Assembly: GCF_008042275.1 (NCBI RefSeq)
Contig: NZ_RDBK01000043.1
Coordinates: 2,568,914-2,632,913 of the forward strand
Direction of reading: 5' to 3'
Source: Streptomyces sp. OR43
GTDB lineage: Bacteria > Actinomycetota > Actinomycetes > Streptomycetales > Streptomycetaceae
Length of the DNA: 64,000 nt
The notes under the pieces were generated by a model. That model did no database searches. It was given only the letters and a program-made list of their open reading frames with translations, and was not told where the DNA came from. Shown one piece after another: positions 50,393 to 58,647 of this stretch; the stretch's first letter is position 1; the number at the start of each line of letters is the position of its first letter. The translations under genes and the position numbers were made by a program.

Positions 50393-51118
50393 TCACGTTC
50401 CGGGCTTGCGCCCGTACACGTACACGTCGTCGCCGTTCTTCAACAGGTTCCAGTATGACTTCGCGTCGGCGGTGCGCATGTTGACGCAGCCGTGCGACCC
50501 CGGCGGGTTCCACATCTTCACGCCGACCGCGTGGAACGCCTGCCCGCCGTCGAAGAACTGCGAGTACGGCATCGAGACGTGGTAGATCGACGAGACGTGG
50601 TTCTTGTGCTTCCAGTAGATCTTCTTCGCGCCGGTCCGGGTCTCGTACCCGTCCCGCCCGGTCCGCACCGGCACCGGCCCGAACTTCAGCTTGCTGCCGT
50701 CCTGGATCCAGGTGATCTGCCGGGTCAGGTCCACGCACGCGATGCGCCCCTTGTTCGTGGGGCACTTCTTGGCCTTGTTCGGGGTCTTCCCGGCCGCCTT
50801 CTGGGCGGCGAGCGTCTGCATGGTGCGCCAGGTGACGGGCCCCGCGTAACCGATCGTCGGCGTGACCCCGTACGTGCTCTGGAACGACCGGATCGCCTTG
50901 CAGTCGGCGGCCGACTGCTTGCCGTCCACCTTCAGGTGCAGGTACTTCTCGACCTGCTTCTGGTACGGCCCCCGGGACGTCGTGCACGACGCCGCCTGGG
51001 CCGTGCCGCCGGTACCGAGCACGAACGCCGGTACGGCGGTCAGCGCCGCGACGGCCAGCGCGACCCCGCGCCGCGTCCGTACGCCCTTTATGTTCCGTAT
51101 TTTCCCTGCGACTCCCAT
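50393..51118 (-). CDS. secreted L,D-transpeptidase
   Basis: A 241-residue exported enzyme for 3-3 peptidoglycan cross-links. A signal peptide (about residues 1-42, ending TAQA) has no lipobox. A peptidoglycan-binding-like domain (QKQVEKYLHLKVDGKQSAADCKAIRSFQSTYGV) precedes the YkuD domain, with HVSSIYHVSMPYSQFF and the catalytic PGSHGCVNMRT. The ATG at 51118 has AAGGGGAG ten bases upstream. It resembles the lipoprotein paralogue at 17195-18130. Confidence 0.9.
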   Translation of the reverse strand: MGVAGKIRNIKGVRTRRGVALAVAALTAVPAFVLGTGGTAQAASCTTSRGPYQKQVEKYLHLKVDGKQSAADCKAIRSFQSTYGVTPTIGYAGPVTWRTMQTLAAQKAAGKTPNKAKKCPTNKGRIACVDLTRQITWIQDGSKLKFGPVPVRTGRDGYETRTGAKKIYWKHKNHVSSIYHVSMPYSQFFDGGQAFHAVGVKMWNPPGSHGCVNMRTADAKSYWNLLKNGDDVYVYGRKPGT

Positions 51119-51203
51119 AACCGCCAACTCCCCTTCGCGCACAGTGCGGTGATTCCGCCTGCTAGACGCGCGTCGGGGAGTGGATGGTTGTGCGCCGAAT
51201 GTC

Positions 51204-52514
51204 TCAGTTCTGTACGGACACGAGCGCGGCCGGCCGCATCCGCTCGGCGCGCGCCGCCCGCGTCCCGTACAGCGTGATCGAGACGACCCCGAGCACCGCG
51301 GCCAGTCCCAGCCCGACCGTGCCCGCCCAGCCCGCGGCGTGGAAGGCGACCGCGCCGAGCGTGCCGCCCGCGCTGGAGCCCAGGTAGTACGCGGACTGGT
51401 ACAGCGCCGACGCCTGGGCGCGGCCCGTGGTGGCCGTGCGGCTCACCGAGGACGAGGCGACCGCGTGCCCGGCGAAGAAGCCGGCCGTGATCAGGACCAG
51501 GCCGAGGAGTACGGCGGCCAGCTGGTCGGCCAGCGACAGCAGCAGACCGGCGGCCGTGGTGGAGACGGCCAGGTAGAGCGCGCCCCGGCGCCCCAGCCGG
51601 GCGACCAGCTTCCCCGCGGCCGCGGAGGAGACCGTACCGACCAGATAGACGAGGAAGATCGACCCGACCACACCCTGCGGCAGGCTGAACGGCGCCTCGA
51701 CGAGCCGGTAACCGATCACCGTGTAGACCGCGCCGAACACCGTCATGAACAGCGCGCCGATCGCGTACAGCCGGCGCAGCAGCGGATCGGCGAGGTGCCC
51801 GCCGACGGTCTTGGCCAGTGCCTTCGGGTTCAGTGAACCAGGGGTGAAGTGCCGGGCCTTGGGGATCATGAAGTGGAAGACGACGGCGCAGGCCATGGCC
51901 AGCAGCCCGACCGCGCCGAGCGCCGCCCGCCAGCCCCACGCCTGGGCGACCCAGCCCGTGAGGATCCGGCCGCTCATCCCGCCGATGCTGTTGCCGGCCA
52001 CGAACAGCCCGATCGCGGCGACGAGCGCCTTCGGCCGGACCTCCTCCGCCAGATACGCCATCGCGGAAGCGGGCAGACCGGCGAGCGCGGCGCCCTGCAC
52101 GGCACGCAGCGCGATCAGCCAGCCCAGCGAGGGCGCGAACGGCACGAACAGCCCCACGGTCACGGCGACCACCAGCGAGGCCGTCATCATCTGCCGCCGC
52201 CCGAACCGCTCGGACAGCGCGCTCATCGGCAGCACACACAGCGCCAGCGCGCCCGTCGCGGCGGACACCGTCCAGCTCGCCTGCCCGGCCGTGGCGCCGA
52301 AGGACGCGGAGACGGCGGGCAGGAGGGCCTGGGTGGAGTAGAGGAGCGCGAAGGTCGCGACACCGGCGGCGAAGAGCGCGAAGCTCATCCGGCGATAGCC
52401 GGGACGACCGGGCTCGAGCCGCTCCGGAGCGACGGGAACGGTTGCGGCGACGGGGGACGACTGGGTCGAGGCGGCCACGATGAGGGTGGACGCCCCGGTA
52501 CTGGCAGGAGGCAT
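51204..52514 (-). CDS. MFS transporter, YnfM-like
   Basis: A 436-residue 12-helix MFS exporter. After a 40-residue cytoplasmic tail comes FALFAAGVATFALLYSTQALLPAVSASFGATAGQASW, then the motif-A loop ALSERFGRRQMM, and FVAGNSIGGMSGRILTGW. This set is typical of the YnfM/arabinose-efflux-like group. It is divergent from a LysR regulator. A promoter TTGGAC, 18 bases, TACGTT ends six bases before the ATG at 52514, implying a leaderless mRNA; its -35 lies in the palindrome 52542-52554. Confidence 0.87.
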   Translation of the reverse strand: MPPASTGASTLIVAASTQSSPVAATVPVAPERLEPGRPGYRRMSFALFAAGVATFALLYSTQALLPAVSASFGATAGQASWTVSAATGALALCVLPMSALSERFGRRQMMTASLVVAVTVGLFVPFAPSLGWLIALRAVQGAALAGLPASAMAYLAEEVRPKALVAAIGLFVAGNSIGGMSGRILTGWVAQAWGWRAALGAVGLLAMACAVVFHFMIPKARHFTPGSLNPKALAKTVGGHLADPLLRRLYAIGALFMTVFGAVYTVIGYRLVEAPFSLPQGVVGSIFLVYLVGTVSSAAAGKLVARLGRRGALYLAVSTTAAGLLLSLADQLAAVLLGLVLITAGFFAGHAVASSSVSRTATTGRAQASALYQSAYYLGSSAGGTLGAVAFHAAGWAGTVGLGLAAVLGVVSITLYGTRAARAERMRPAALVSVQN

Positions 52515-52541
52515 GCCACGAACGTATGCCGCCGCCTTTCA

Positions 52542-52554
52542 TGCGTCCAATGCA
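52542..52554. promoter_or_regulatory. LysR-type operator between MFS and LysR genes
   Basis: TGCGTCCAATGCA has TGC/GCA arms in the T-N11-A layout of LysR sites. It contains the -35 of the MFS promoter (TTGGAC on the minus strand). Confidence 0.55.
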
Positions 52555-52576
52555 CAAACACGCGATAATCAATCCC

Positions 52577-53530
52577 ATGGCGCATCAGCACAGCTCACAG
52601 CCTCGGCTGTCACCAAGCAGTTACGAAGAAGACATCCGCGCAGTCCTCGCCCCGCGCCTGGCGTACTTCGAGGCCGTGGCCCGCCACGAGCACGTGACCC
52701 GCGCCGCGCACGAACTCGGAGTCCCGCAGTCCACGCTCTCGCGGGCCATGGTCCGTCTGGAACAGGACCTGGGCGTGGCCCTGTTCGCCCGCAAGGGCCG
52801 CACGGTCTCCCTGACCCCCGCGGGCCGCACCTTCCTCGGCTCGGCGGAACGGGCACTCGCGGAGGTGGAGAAGGCCGCCGACTCCGTACGCGCCGACGCC
52901 GACCCCACCGCCGGCAAGGTCGCCTTCGGCTTCCTCCACACGATGGGCTCGGAAACCGTCCCCGCCCTGATCCGCGCCTTCCGCGTCGACCATCCCCGGG
53001 TCCGCTTCCAGCTCGTCCAGAACTACGGCGAAGCCATGCTCGAACGCCTCCGCGCGGGCGGCCTCGACCTCTGCCTCACCTCACCCGTCCCGGACGCCCC
53101 GGACCTCGTGGCCCGCCGCCTGGACGAACAGCGCCTGCGCCTGGTCGTCCCCGAGGACCACCGCCTGGCCACCCGCCGCCGCGTCCGCCTGGCGGAGGCC
53201 GCCGACGAAACCTTCGTCACCCTGGAACCCGGCTACGGCCTGCGGCGCATCACGGACGACCTCTGCACGGAGGCGGGCTTCGTCCCGCGCGTCGCGTTCG
53301 AGGGCGAGGAGGCGGAAACCCTGCGCGGCCTGGTCGCGGCCGGCCTGGGCGTGGCGCTGCTCCCGCCCCCGGCGGTGGCCCGCCCGGGGGTCGTGGAACT
53401 GACGGTGACGGCACCGCGGGCCGCCCGGGAGATCGGCGTGGCCTGGCTGGACGGTCACCCGGACACCCCGCCGGTGGCGGCGTTCAAGAAGTTCCTGCTG
53501 TCGCGACGGGGGAATTTGTTGCCGGACTGA
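52577..53530 (+). CDS. LysR-family transcriptional regulator
   Basis: A 317-residue LysR regulator. The winged helix is at about residues 30-85 (YFEAVARHEHVTRAAHELGVPQSTLSRAMVRLEQDLGVALFARKGRTVSLTPAG), followed by a periplasmic-binding-like effector domain. It most likely controls the divergent MFS gene through 52542-52554. GATAAT at 52564-52569 ends seven bases before the ATG at 52577, so its own mRNA is probably leaderless. The effector is unknown. Confidence 0.88.
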   Translation: MAHQHSSQPRLSPSSYEEDIRAVLAPRLAYFEAVARHEHVTRAAHELGVPQSTLSRAMVRLEQDLGVALFARKGRTVSLTPAGRTFLGSAERALAEVEKAADSVRADADPTAGKVAFGFLHTMGSETVPALIRAFRVDHPRVRFQLVQNYGEAMLERLRAGGLDLCLTSPVPDAPDLVARRLDEQRLRLVVPEDHRLATRRRVRLAEAADETFVTLEPGYGLRRITDDLCTEAGFVPRVAFEGEEAETLRGLVAAGLGVALLPPPAVARPGVVELTVTAPRAAREIGVAWLDGHPDTPPVAAFKKFLLSRRGNLLPD

Positions 53531-53569
53531 GGGAGCGCGGCAGTCGGCGGTGTCGTCCGCCGCACGTGC

Positions 53570-54127
53570 TCAGTAAGGAGCCATCACGAGGTCGCCGATC
53601 ACCTGCAGTCCCACCTGCGCGGCCAGCCAGGGAGCGCGTTCGGCCTCGATCTGCTTCACGTGGACGAAGACGGTGTGATCGGTGGCGGGCTCTTCGAGGT
53701 CGAGGTCGCGGACGTTGACGCACAGGGTCACGAAGGCGCCCCTTGTGCCTCCGCAGTCCAAGCCGACCTCGGGGGCGGCGGGCCAGCCCCGGAAATCCCA
53801 CCGCACCGTGGCCGGCGTGTCATGCAGAGCTTCGAGGAACGCCGGCACGGTCTCCGGCTCTGCCGCCCAGGCCCTGAAGCGAAGGGGTAGATGCGCCGAC
53901 GGATCGTCACCGGCCTTTGACGGCGCGTCCCCGTCGCCTTCGGTGTACCAACCCGCATGCGGCAACAAATCAAACAGGGGCGTCAGGGTTCGTGTGGAGG
54001 AGACATGAGCCGCGTAGTCGATTTCGAGCTCACGAAGGTCAGCGATCGCAAGCAACCGCTCGACAACACGCAGCCCTTCGGAGAGATCGGTCGTTCTGAG
54101 AATGGGTTGCGCATACGAGTTGGACAT
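53570..54127 (-). CDS. hypothetical protein
   Basis: A 185-residue soluble protein with moderate composition and few low-complexity stretches. It has conserved-looking WDFRGWPAAPEVGLDCGG and VFVHVKQIEAERAPWL segments, but I recognise no domain or catalytic motif. Codon use is slightly less GC-rich near the start. It is convergent to the LysR gene and upstream of nothing obvious. Possibly accessory. Confidence 0.6.
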   Translation of the reverse strand: MSNSYAQPILRTTDLSEGLRVVERLLAIADLRELEIDYAAHVSSTRTLTPLFDLLPHAGWYTEGDGDAPSKAGDDPSAHLPLRFRAWAAEPETVPAFLEALHDTPATVRWDFRGWPAAPEVGLDCGGTRGAFVTLCVNVRDLDLEEPATDHTVFVHVKQIEAERAPWLAAQVGLQVIGDLVMAPY

Positions 54128-54200
54128 GCGCGGTGATTCTGCCGAGCTGACTGGGGCGGCGCGACCGAGTTTCGAACGCTGAACGACTGCTCGGCCCCGA

Positions 54201-54389
54201 TCAGGACGCGACGGTGGACGCGTACGCGGTGAAGTCCGACCACGCCGTCGTGGAGACGGTGAACGGGCGGCGGGCGGTGTCCTTGGAGTCGCGGACGTGG
54301 ACGGCGTGGGGGCGCAGGGCTACCTCTACGCAGTTGTCGCCGCCGCTGCCGCTGTAACTGCTCTTGAACCAGGCCAGTTCGGTACTCAT
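54201..54389 (-). CDS. DUF397 small protein
   Basis: A 62-residue DUF397 protein. The hallmark WFKSSYSGSGGDNCVEVAL and VRDSKD are both present, with a DFTAYA end. In streptomycetes DUF397 proteins pair with a DUF5753-type HTH regulator, as in the WhiJ group. Its ATG overlaps the regulator stop (ATGA), so they are co-translated. Confidence 0.9.
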   Translation of the reverse strand: MSTELAWFKSSYSGSGGDNCVEVALRPHAVHVRDSKDTARRPFTVSTTAWSDFTAYASTVAS

Positions 54390-55234
54390 AGCGCTCCTAG
54401 CATCTGCTTCAGCAGGGCCGCCGAGGCCTCGTGGCTCAGCGCCTGTGAGCGCATCTTGCCATAGCGCTGGAGCATGGCACTGACCACTTTCGGGTCAGTG
54501 AGGAGGGTGCTGCTGTCATGGCCTTCGACGTAACCGAACCAGCTGTGCGAGGGAGTCTCGGCGAGGTACATCTGCCCGTCGATGCCGGAGTGATCCGGCT
54601 GCCTGAGAGGCGTGACGAGCACCTCCACATTGCGGCGCCCGCCCTGCGTCAGAAGGTTCTCGATGAGCGTGGACGTCACCTGTGTACCCCCTAACCGGCG
54701 CTCAAGGACGGCCTGTTCGATGAGGAAAGAGAACGATGTGTTGGGGCGTCCGGGCAGAAGGTCCTGCCGCGCCAGACGCGCGGCCACCTGTTGCTGGAAC
54801 GCGTCCTCCGCGAGCGGCGGGAGGCGCCGGTCGAAGACCGCCCGGATGTATCCCTCGGTCTGGAGCAGTCCAGGTACACCCCGGCACTCGTACGCGTACA
54901 GCGCGACCGCTTCCTCCTCGATCCCCGCCCACTGCTGGAACCAGGAGGCGAGCCCGGCCCTCCTGCGCAGACTCCGCGCGGCGGCTCCGAGGACCTTCCC
55001 CGCCACGGCCCCCAGGGCATCCGCCGCCCGCTCCGGCAGGTTCTCCGGAGGGAACCGCTTGCCCTGCTCGATCTTGGCGACGTAGGCGGGCGAGTACTGC
55101 ACGTGGGGCGCGAATTCCTCCTGCGTGAGGCCGGCGGCCTCACGCAGGGCCTTCAGTACGGCCCCGAACGTCCGCAGGCTGTCCGACAGTTCGGGCTCGC
55201 CGCCCGACGCGGTGCCTTCGTGATCTGTAGCCAT
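54386..55234 (-). CDS. HTH regulator with DUF5753-type domain, WhiJ-like
   Basis: A 282-residue DNA-binding protein. An XRE-type helix-turn-helix is at about residues 20-75 (LKALREAAGLTQEEFAPHVQYSPAYVAKIEQGKRFPP), followed by a DUF5753-like C-terminal domain (WFQQWAGIEEEAVALYAYECRGVPGLLQTEGYIRAVF and NVEVLVTPLRQPDHSGIDGQMYLAETP). With the downstream DUF397 gene and the divergent ATPase gene it forms the WhiJ/AbaA-type set that is repeated across streptomycete genomes and affects development or antibiotic production. The inverted repeat 55310-55333 is a likely operator. ATG at 55234. Confidence 0.87.
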   Translation of the reverse strand: MATDHEGTASGGEPELSDSLRTFGAVLKALREAAGLTQEEFAPHVQYSPAYVAKIEQGKRFPPENLPERAADALGAVAGKVLGAAARSLRRRAGLASWFQQWAGIEEEAVALYAYECRGVPGLLQTEGYIRAVFDRRLPPLAEDAFQQQVAARLARQDLLPGRPNTSFSFLIEQAVLERRLGGTQVTSTLIENLLTQGGRRNVEVLVTPLRQPDHSGIDGQMYLAETPSHSWFGYVEGHDSSTLLTDPKVVSAMLQRYGKMRSQALSHEASAALLKQMLGAL

Positions 55235-55309
55235 CGCCGCCCTGTCTTCCACGCGTGGATCAACGCGGCAATGATCACGGACGGTGACCCACCCCGTCCA
55301 GAGCGTCAA

Positions 55310-55333
55310 CCCATACAGGTGGAACTGTATGGG
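55310..55333. promoter_or_regulatory. inverted repeat CCCATACAG-N6-CTGTATGGG
   Basis: Nine-base perfect arms around six bases, between the divergent HTH (start 55234) and ATPase (start 55379) genes. It is AT-richer than the surroundings. Its position and symmetry suit an operator for the HTH regulator. Confidence 0.65.
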
Positions 55334-55378
55334 CGTCGTTCCTGCTGGAAGCAAGGGGCGAGGCGGAACGCTTGGCGC

Positions 55379-55825
55379 ATGACAGCACTGCAAGCCCAAC
55401 CGCACGTAACCGTAAGCGTGTTCGTCCAACGCTGCTCCGCCACCCGTCTGGGCGCCACGCTCGCGCGCCGCCTGGCCGTCTGGAAACTCGACGTCTGGGG
55501 AATCCCGTACGGCACGCAACTCTCCGACACCGTGGCCCTGCTCGTCGCCGAGCTCGCGGCGAACTCGGTCCTGCACGGGCGCGTACCGGGGCGCGACTTC
55601 GAACTACGGCTCGCGTACGCACACGGGACCGGCGTCGTACGGGTCGAGATCTCCGACACCCACGAGGCCCGCCCCGACCCCGCCGCCGTGCCCACGGCCG
55701 ACCCGGAGGCCGACGGGGGCAGGGGCCTCCTCATCGTGGAGGCCCTCGCCGCCCGCTGGGGCGTGAGTGACCGGCTCGGACCGGGCAAGACCGTGTGGGC
55801 GGAGGCGGGGCCGGCTGCCCGGTGA
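55379..55825 (+). CDS. ATP-binding protein, RsbW-like HATPase fold
   Basis: A 148-residue GHKL-type ATPase domain as in anti-sigma kinases. The N box is LLVAELAANSVLHGRV, the G1 box VRVEISDTHEARP and the G2 box GGRGLLIVEALAARWGV. Streptomycete members often have lost kinase function and occur beside DUF397/HTH pairs. The ATG at 55379 follows GAGGCGGAA. It is divergent from the HTH gene across the inverted repeat, which suggests joint regulation. Confidence 0.85.
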   Translation: MTALQAQPHVTVSVFVQRCSATRLGATLARRLAVWKLDVWGIPYGTQLSDTVALLVAELAANSVLHGRVPGRDFELRLAYAHGTGVVRVEISDTHEARPDPAAVPTADPEADGGRGLLIVEALAARWGVSDRLGPGKTVWAEAGPAAR

Positions 55826-55849
55826 GGGCCGAACGCGGGCCGGGGTCCG

Positions 55850-56170
55850 TCAGAAGGAGAGCGGCTCGTGGTTGGCCCAGACGACCTTGTACGGGTAGCG
55901 GGACTGCCAGCGCGTGATGACGTCCTCAAGGCCCGGGGCCGCGAACGAGCCGTTGAGCGCTTCGAGGTCGGCCAGGGAGATCTGCACGATCGCGGTGGCC
56001 TTGGGCGCGGGGCTGTGGTCCTCGGCGGGTACACGGACGTGGCGTGCGGTGGCGAACGTCTGGATCTGCCCCGAGTCGCGCATCACCTGTTCGATGTCCT
56101 TGAGGAACTGATCCAGCTCGGCATCAGGAAGGGATTCGGCGAAGGAGACGATCATTGTGTGGTGAATCAT
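55850..56170 (-). CDS. small protein, possible Dabb-like fold
   Basis: A 106-residue protein with a ferredoxin-like pattern: an IHHTMIVSF strand, a helix (DAELDQFLKDIEQVMRD), ATARHVRV, ATAIVQISLADLEALNGSFAAPGLEDVI and the end KVVWANHEPLSF. It resembles Dabb or antibiotic-monooxygenase-like small folds, but the match is loose. It is divergent from the LysR gene 56240-57136 and may be its target. ATG at 56170, or 56155. Confidence 0.6.
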   Translation of the reverse strand: MIHHTMIVSFAESLPDAELDQFLKDIEQVMRDSGQIQTFATARHVRVPAEDHSPAPKATAIVQISLADLEALNGSFAAPGLEDVITRWQSRYPYKVVWANHEPLSF

Positions 56171-56218
56171 GGCTCAATCGAACCGCGCCCCACGAGCGAA
56201 GTCCAAGACCGATCGGAT

Positions 56219-56237
56219 CTCCATTGATAACCTGGAG
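56219..56237. promoter_or_regulatory. inverted repeat CTCCA-N9-TGGAG before LysR gene
   Basis: A LysR-type dyad just before the start of the LysR gene, overlapping its ribosome site and close to the divergent small gene. It may be autoregulatory. Confidence 0.4.
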
Positions 56238-56239
56238 GC

Positions 56240-57136
56240 ATGGTTGAACTGGAGACGCGTGAGCTCGAGTACTTCGTCGCAGTCGCCGAGGAACTGCACT
56301 TCGGGCATGCCGCCGCGCGTCTCGCCATCGCTCAGCCGGCGCTGTCGAAGGCGATCCAGCGGGTCGAATCCCGGCTCGGCGTTCAGCTGCTCGTACGCTC
56401 CAGCCGCCGCGTCTCGCTGACGCCGGCCGGGGAGGCGCTGCTGCACCACGGCCGCCACGCGCTCAACGCGGTGAGCGCTGCGGCCCAAAGCGCGCGCCGG
56501 GCCGGCGATGTCCAGGCGCAACTGCGGCTGGTGATCAAGCCCGGTGGCGATGCCAACTTGCTGTCCGGGATCCTCGCCGCGTATGCCGGGCAGCCCGATG
56601 CGCGCAGGGTGGACGTCCTGTTCGGCGGCGCCACCGACCGCGCCGACTACCTGCGGGACGGCCGGGCCGATGTGGCACTGCTGTACGCGCCGTTCGACGA
56701 CCTCACCGGACTGGAGTCCGAGACGCTGTACGTCGAAGGGCGCGTGGCGATCCTGCCGCGTGACCACCGGCTCGCCTCGCGCGGCGAACTGCGCATGGCC
56801 GACCTGGAGCACGAGACGCTGCCGCGCTGGAAGGGCGTGCCGGACGGCGGAACCGGTCCGGAGATCGTGGACGTGGCACAGATGACCCAGATGATCATGC
56901 TCGGCCGGACGATCGCGATCCTGCCGCGCTCGTCCGTCGAACCGGTCCACCCGGGGCTGGTCTACAAGCCGGTGGCCGACGCCCCGCCCAGCCGCCTGGT
57001 CGTCGCGTGGTCGCGACTCGACGACCGGCCCCTCGTCGCCTCGTTCGTCGCCGCAGCGGTCGCCGCGAGCCGGTCGCAGCCGGAGTCGGCGCCGAGTCAG
57101 GGGTCGAGCGTTTCCCCGGAAGGTGAGGTCGGATAG
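56240..57136 (+). CDS. LysR-family transcriptional regulator
   Basis: A 298-residue LysR regulator. The winged helix is ELEYFVAVAEELHFGHAAARLAIAQPALSKAIQRVESRLGVQLLVRSSRRVSLTPAG. The effector domain has RADVALLYAPFDDLTGLESETLYVEGRVAILPRDHRLAS, the usual recognition-helix spacing. The GTG/ATG choice is clear: ATG at 56240 with GGAGG eight bases upstream. The target is probably the divergent small gene, and the C-terminal 25 residues are variable and charged. Confidence 0.88.
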   Translation: MVELETRELEYFVAVAEELHFGHAAARLAIAQPALSKAIQRVESRLGVQLLVRSSRRVSLTPAGEALLHHGRHALNAVSAAAQSARRAGDVQAQLRLVIKPGGDANLLSGILAAYAGQPDARRVDVLFGGATDRADYLRDGRADVALLYAPFDDLTGLESETLYVEGRVAILPRDHRLASRGELRMADLEHETLPRWKGVPDGGTGPEIVDVAQMTQMIMLGRTIAILPRSSVEPVHPGLVYKPVADAPPSRLVVAWSRLDDRPLVASFVAAAVAASRSQPESAPSQGSSVSPEGEVG

Positions 57137-57156
57137 GCGCCGGGACCGCGGGTGCA

Positions 57157-57195
57157 GGCCCCCGCCCCGTTGCGGCCGGAACGGGGCGGGGGGCC
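57157..57195. terminator. bidirectional hairpin terminator
   Basis: GGCCCCCGCCCCGTT (57157-57171) pairs with the facing arm 57180-57195, which has one extra G, between convergent genes. Confidence 0.75.
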
Positions 57196-57197
57196 GG

Positions 57198-57605
57198 TCA
57201 GAGCCGCCGCTGGACTCCCCCCGGTGACCGGGCGGAGCGCAGGCGTGCCGTGCGGGCGACGCGGAAGTCGAGGTAGGCCAGCGCCATGACGATGACGGGA
57301 GCGAGGGTGCACATCAGCACGAGTCGCAGCTGTCCGTCGGTCAGGGTGGCGATCAGGACGATCGCGACCGCACCTCCGAAGAAGCCGAAGAGCTGCCGGT
57401 AGGAGCGAAAGGCCCCGAATGCCGCTGAGACCTTCGGCTCTTCCGGTTCCTCATCGGTGAAGGCGGAGCGGACGGGGTGTTCGGCACCTTCGTCGCGTGC
57501 CTGGCGCCAGGCCAGGACCAGGCGGGTGAGCGCGTAGACGGAGAACGCGCCGAGGTAGATCCACCACTCGGTCGCGCTGTCGGGTAAGGAGCGGGCCAGG
57601 GTCAT
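57198..57605 (-). CDS. membrane protein, unknown function
   Basis: A 135-residue protein with three or so helices (residues 14-28, 70-90 and 95-115) and acidic (EEPEEPK) and basic (TARLRSARSPGGVQRR) ends. I recognise no family. The ATG at 57605 lacks a strong ribosome site nearby, so the start is uncertain. It lies at the 3' side of the LysR terminator. Confidence 0.55.
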   Translation of the reverse strand: MTLARSLPDSATEWWIYLGAFSVYALTRLVLAWRQARDEGAEHPVRSAFTDEEPEEPKVSAAFGAFRSYRQLFGFFGGAVAIVLIATLTDGQLRLVLMCTLAPVIVMALAYLDFRVARTARLRSARSPGGVQRRL

Positions 57606-57949
57606 GACGCATCGCGTACCCCGGCTCCGTGAGAACAGGCGGTGCCGCACGTCCGACGCGCCCCAGGCATCGCCGGCGGCCCGTCGTCGGACCTGCCTGG
57701 ATCCTGGGTCCTGTGACACGCGAGAGCCGAGTCCAACGGCCACGAGCCGCGGGTGGCCGTGGCGGAGCCGGTGACGCCGGCCGACGGGAACCGCTGCACC
57801 GGCTGGGCGCGCCCAGCGGCACCGGGTGATCTCCGGCGAGGCTCGGCAGGAACCTCCCGAGCCGAGTGGACGGGGAGCCCGAGGTGGGTATCCTGCTGCG
57901 GCAGTTGAGTGGTCAGGGCACGTACACGCGGTGGCAATCGGGGGACGAC
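57606..57949. other. 344-bp intergenic region
   Basis: It lies between two divergent genes. I see no gene with coding-like composition, and no tRNA or clear operator. Both promoters must lie here. Confidence 0.5.
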
Positions 57950-58342
57950 ATGGTGCGCTTGGTCAGGACGCTCGTTCCGGTGCTCGCTCTGGTCGCCGTG
58001 ACAGCCGGGTGTTCCTCCGACGACGGCAAGAGCGAAGCGCGGCTGACCGAGCAGCGCGAGAGCTACTGCACGCAGCTCGGGGCGTGGCAGGACGCGCGGG
58101 CGGAGGAGGCGGACACCGAGAGGGAGGGCGCGGAAGCGGATGGGGCGTCGGGGTACGACATGGTCGGGGCCGTCGCCGATGATGTCTTCCTCGCGATGGA
58201 CCCGCTCCGGGACGAGGCCCTCGACGGCGGGCGCACCCTGGCCGAGGCCACGGCGGCGGCGCTGAAGAGCAATGATCGCGGGGCGGGTGAGCTCATTGTG
58301 CGGTACTGCCAGGACAACGGCTTCGAGACCCAGGTCGGTTGA
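57950..58342 (+). CDS. small lipoprotein, unknown function
   Basis: A 130-residue exported protein. Leader [21 protein letters not shown] ends in a lipobox (Cys20 or so). The mature part is acidic and helical (ARLTEQRESYCTQLGAWQDARAEEAD) with cysteines at two further places that could pair. No family recognised. ATG at 57950. Confidence 0.65.
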   Translation: MVRLVRTLVPVLALVAVTAGCSSDDGKSEARLTEQRESYCTQLGAWQDARAEEADTEREGAEADGASGYDMVGAVADDVFLAMDPLRDEALDGGRTLAEATAAALKSNDRGAGELIVRYCQDNGFETQVG

Positions 58343-58647
58343 GCCGCTGACGACCTGAGGCGGCGTGCCGCGCTGTCACGGAACCGGTCCGACGCGCAGC
58401 ACAGCCGGAGCCGAAGTCCCCCGGAACGAACCGCCCTTGGAGACTCCGCCTGAGCCTGCATGGCAGGCGGCTCCTCTTCGGACGCCCGGGTCGCCCGCCG
58501 GTACTCACGGCATGGCGCGGTATATGCCCGATGGCCCAGGTCGGCGAAGGAGCCGCGCGATGAGGCGCATGCCGGGAATCCCCGGCCAGGGGCATCCGGC
58601 GGATTACGCCCTGGACCGGGAGATCGGCCTGCGGCTAGGGTCCGCTG
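58343..58647. other. 305-bp intergenic region
   Basis: Between the lipoprotein and acetyltransferase genes on the same strand. No gene, hairpin of note or RNA was seen; it should hold the promoter of the acetyltransferase gene. Confidence 0.45.
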
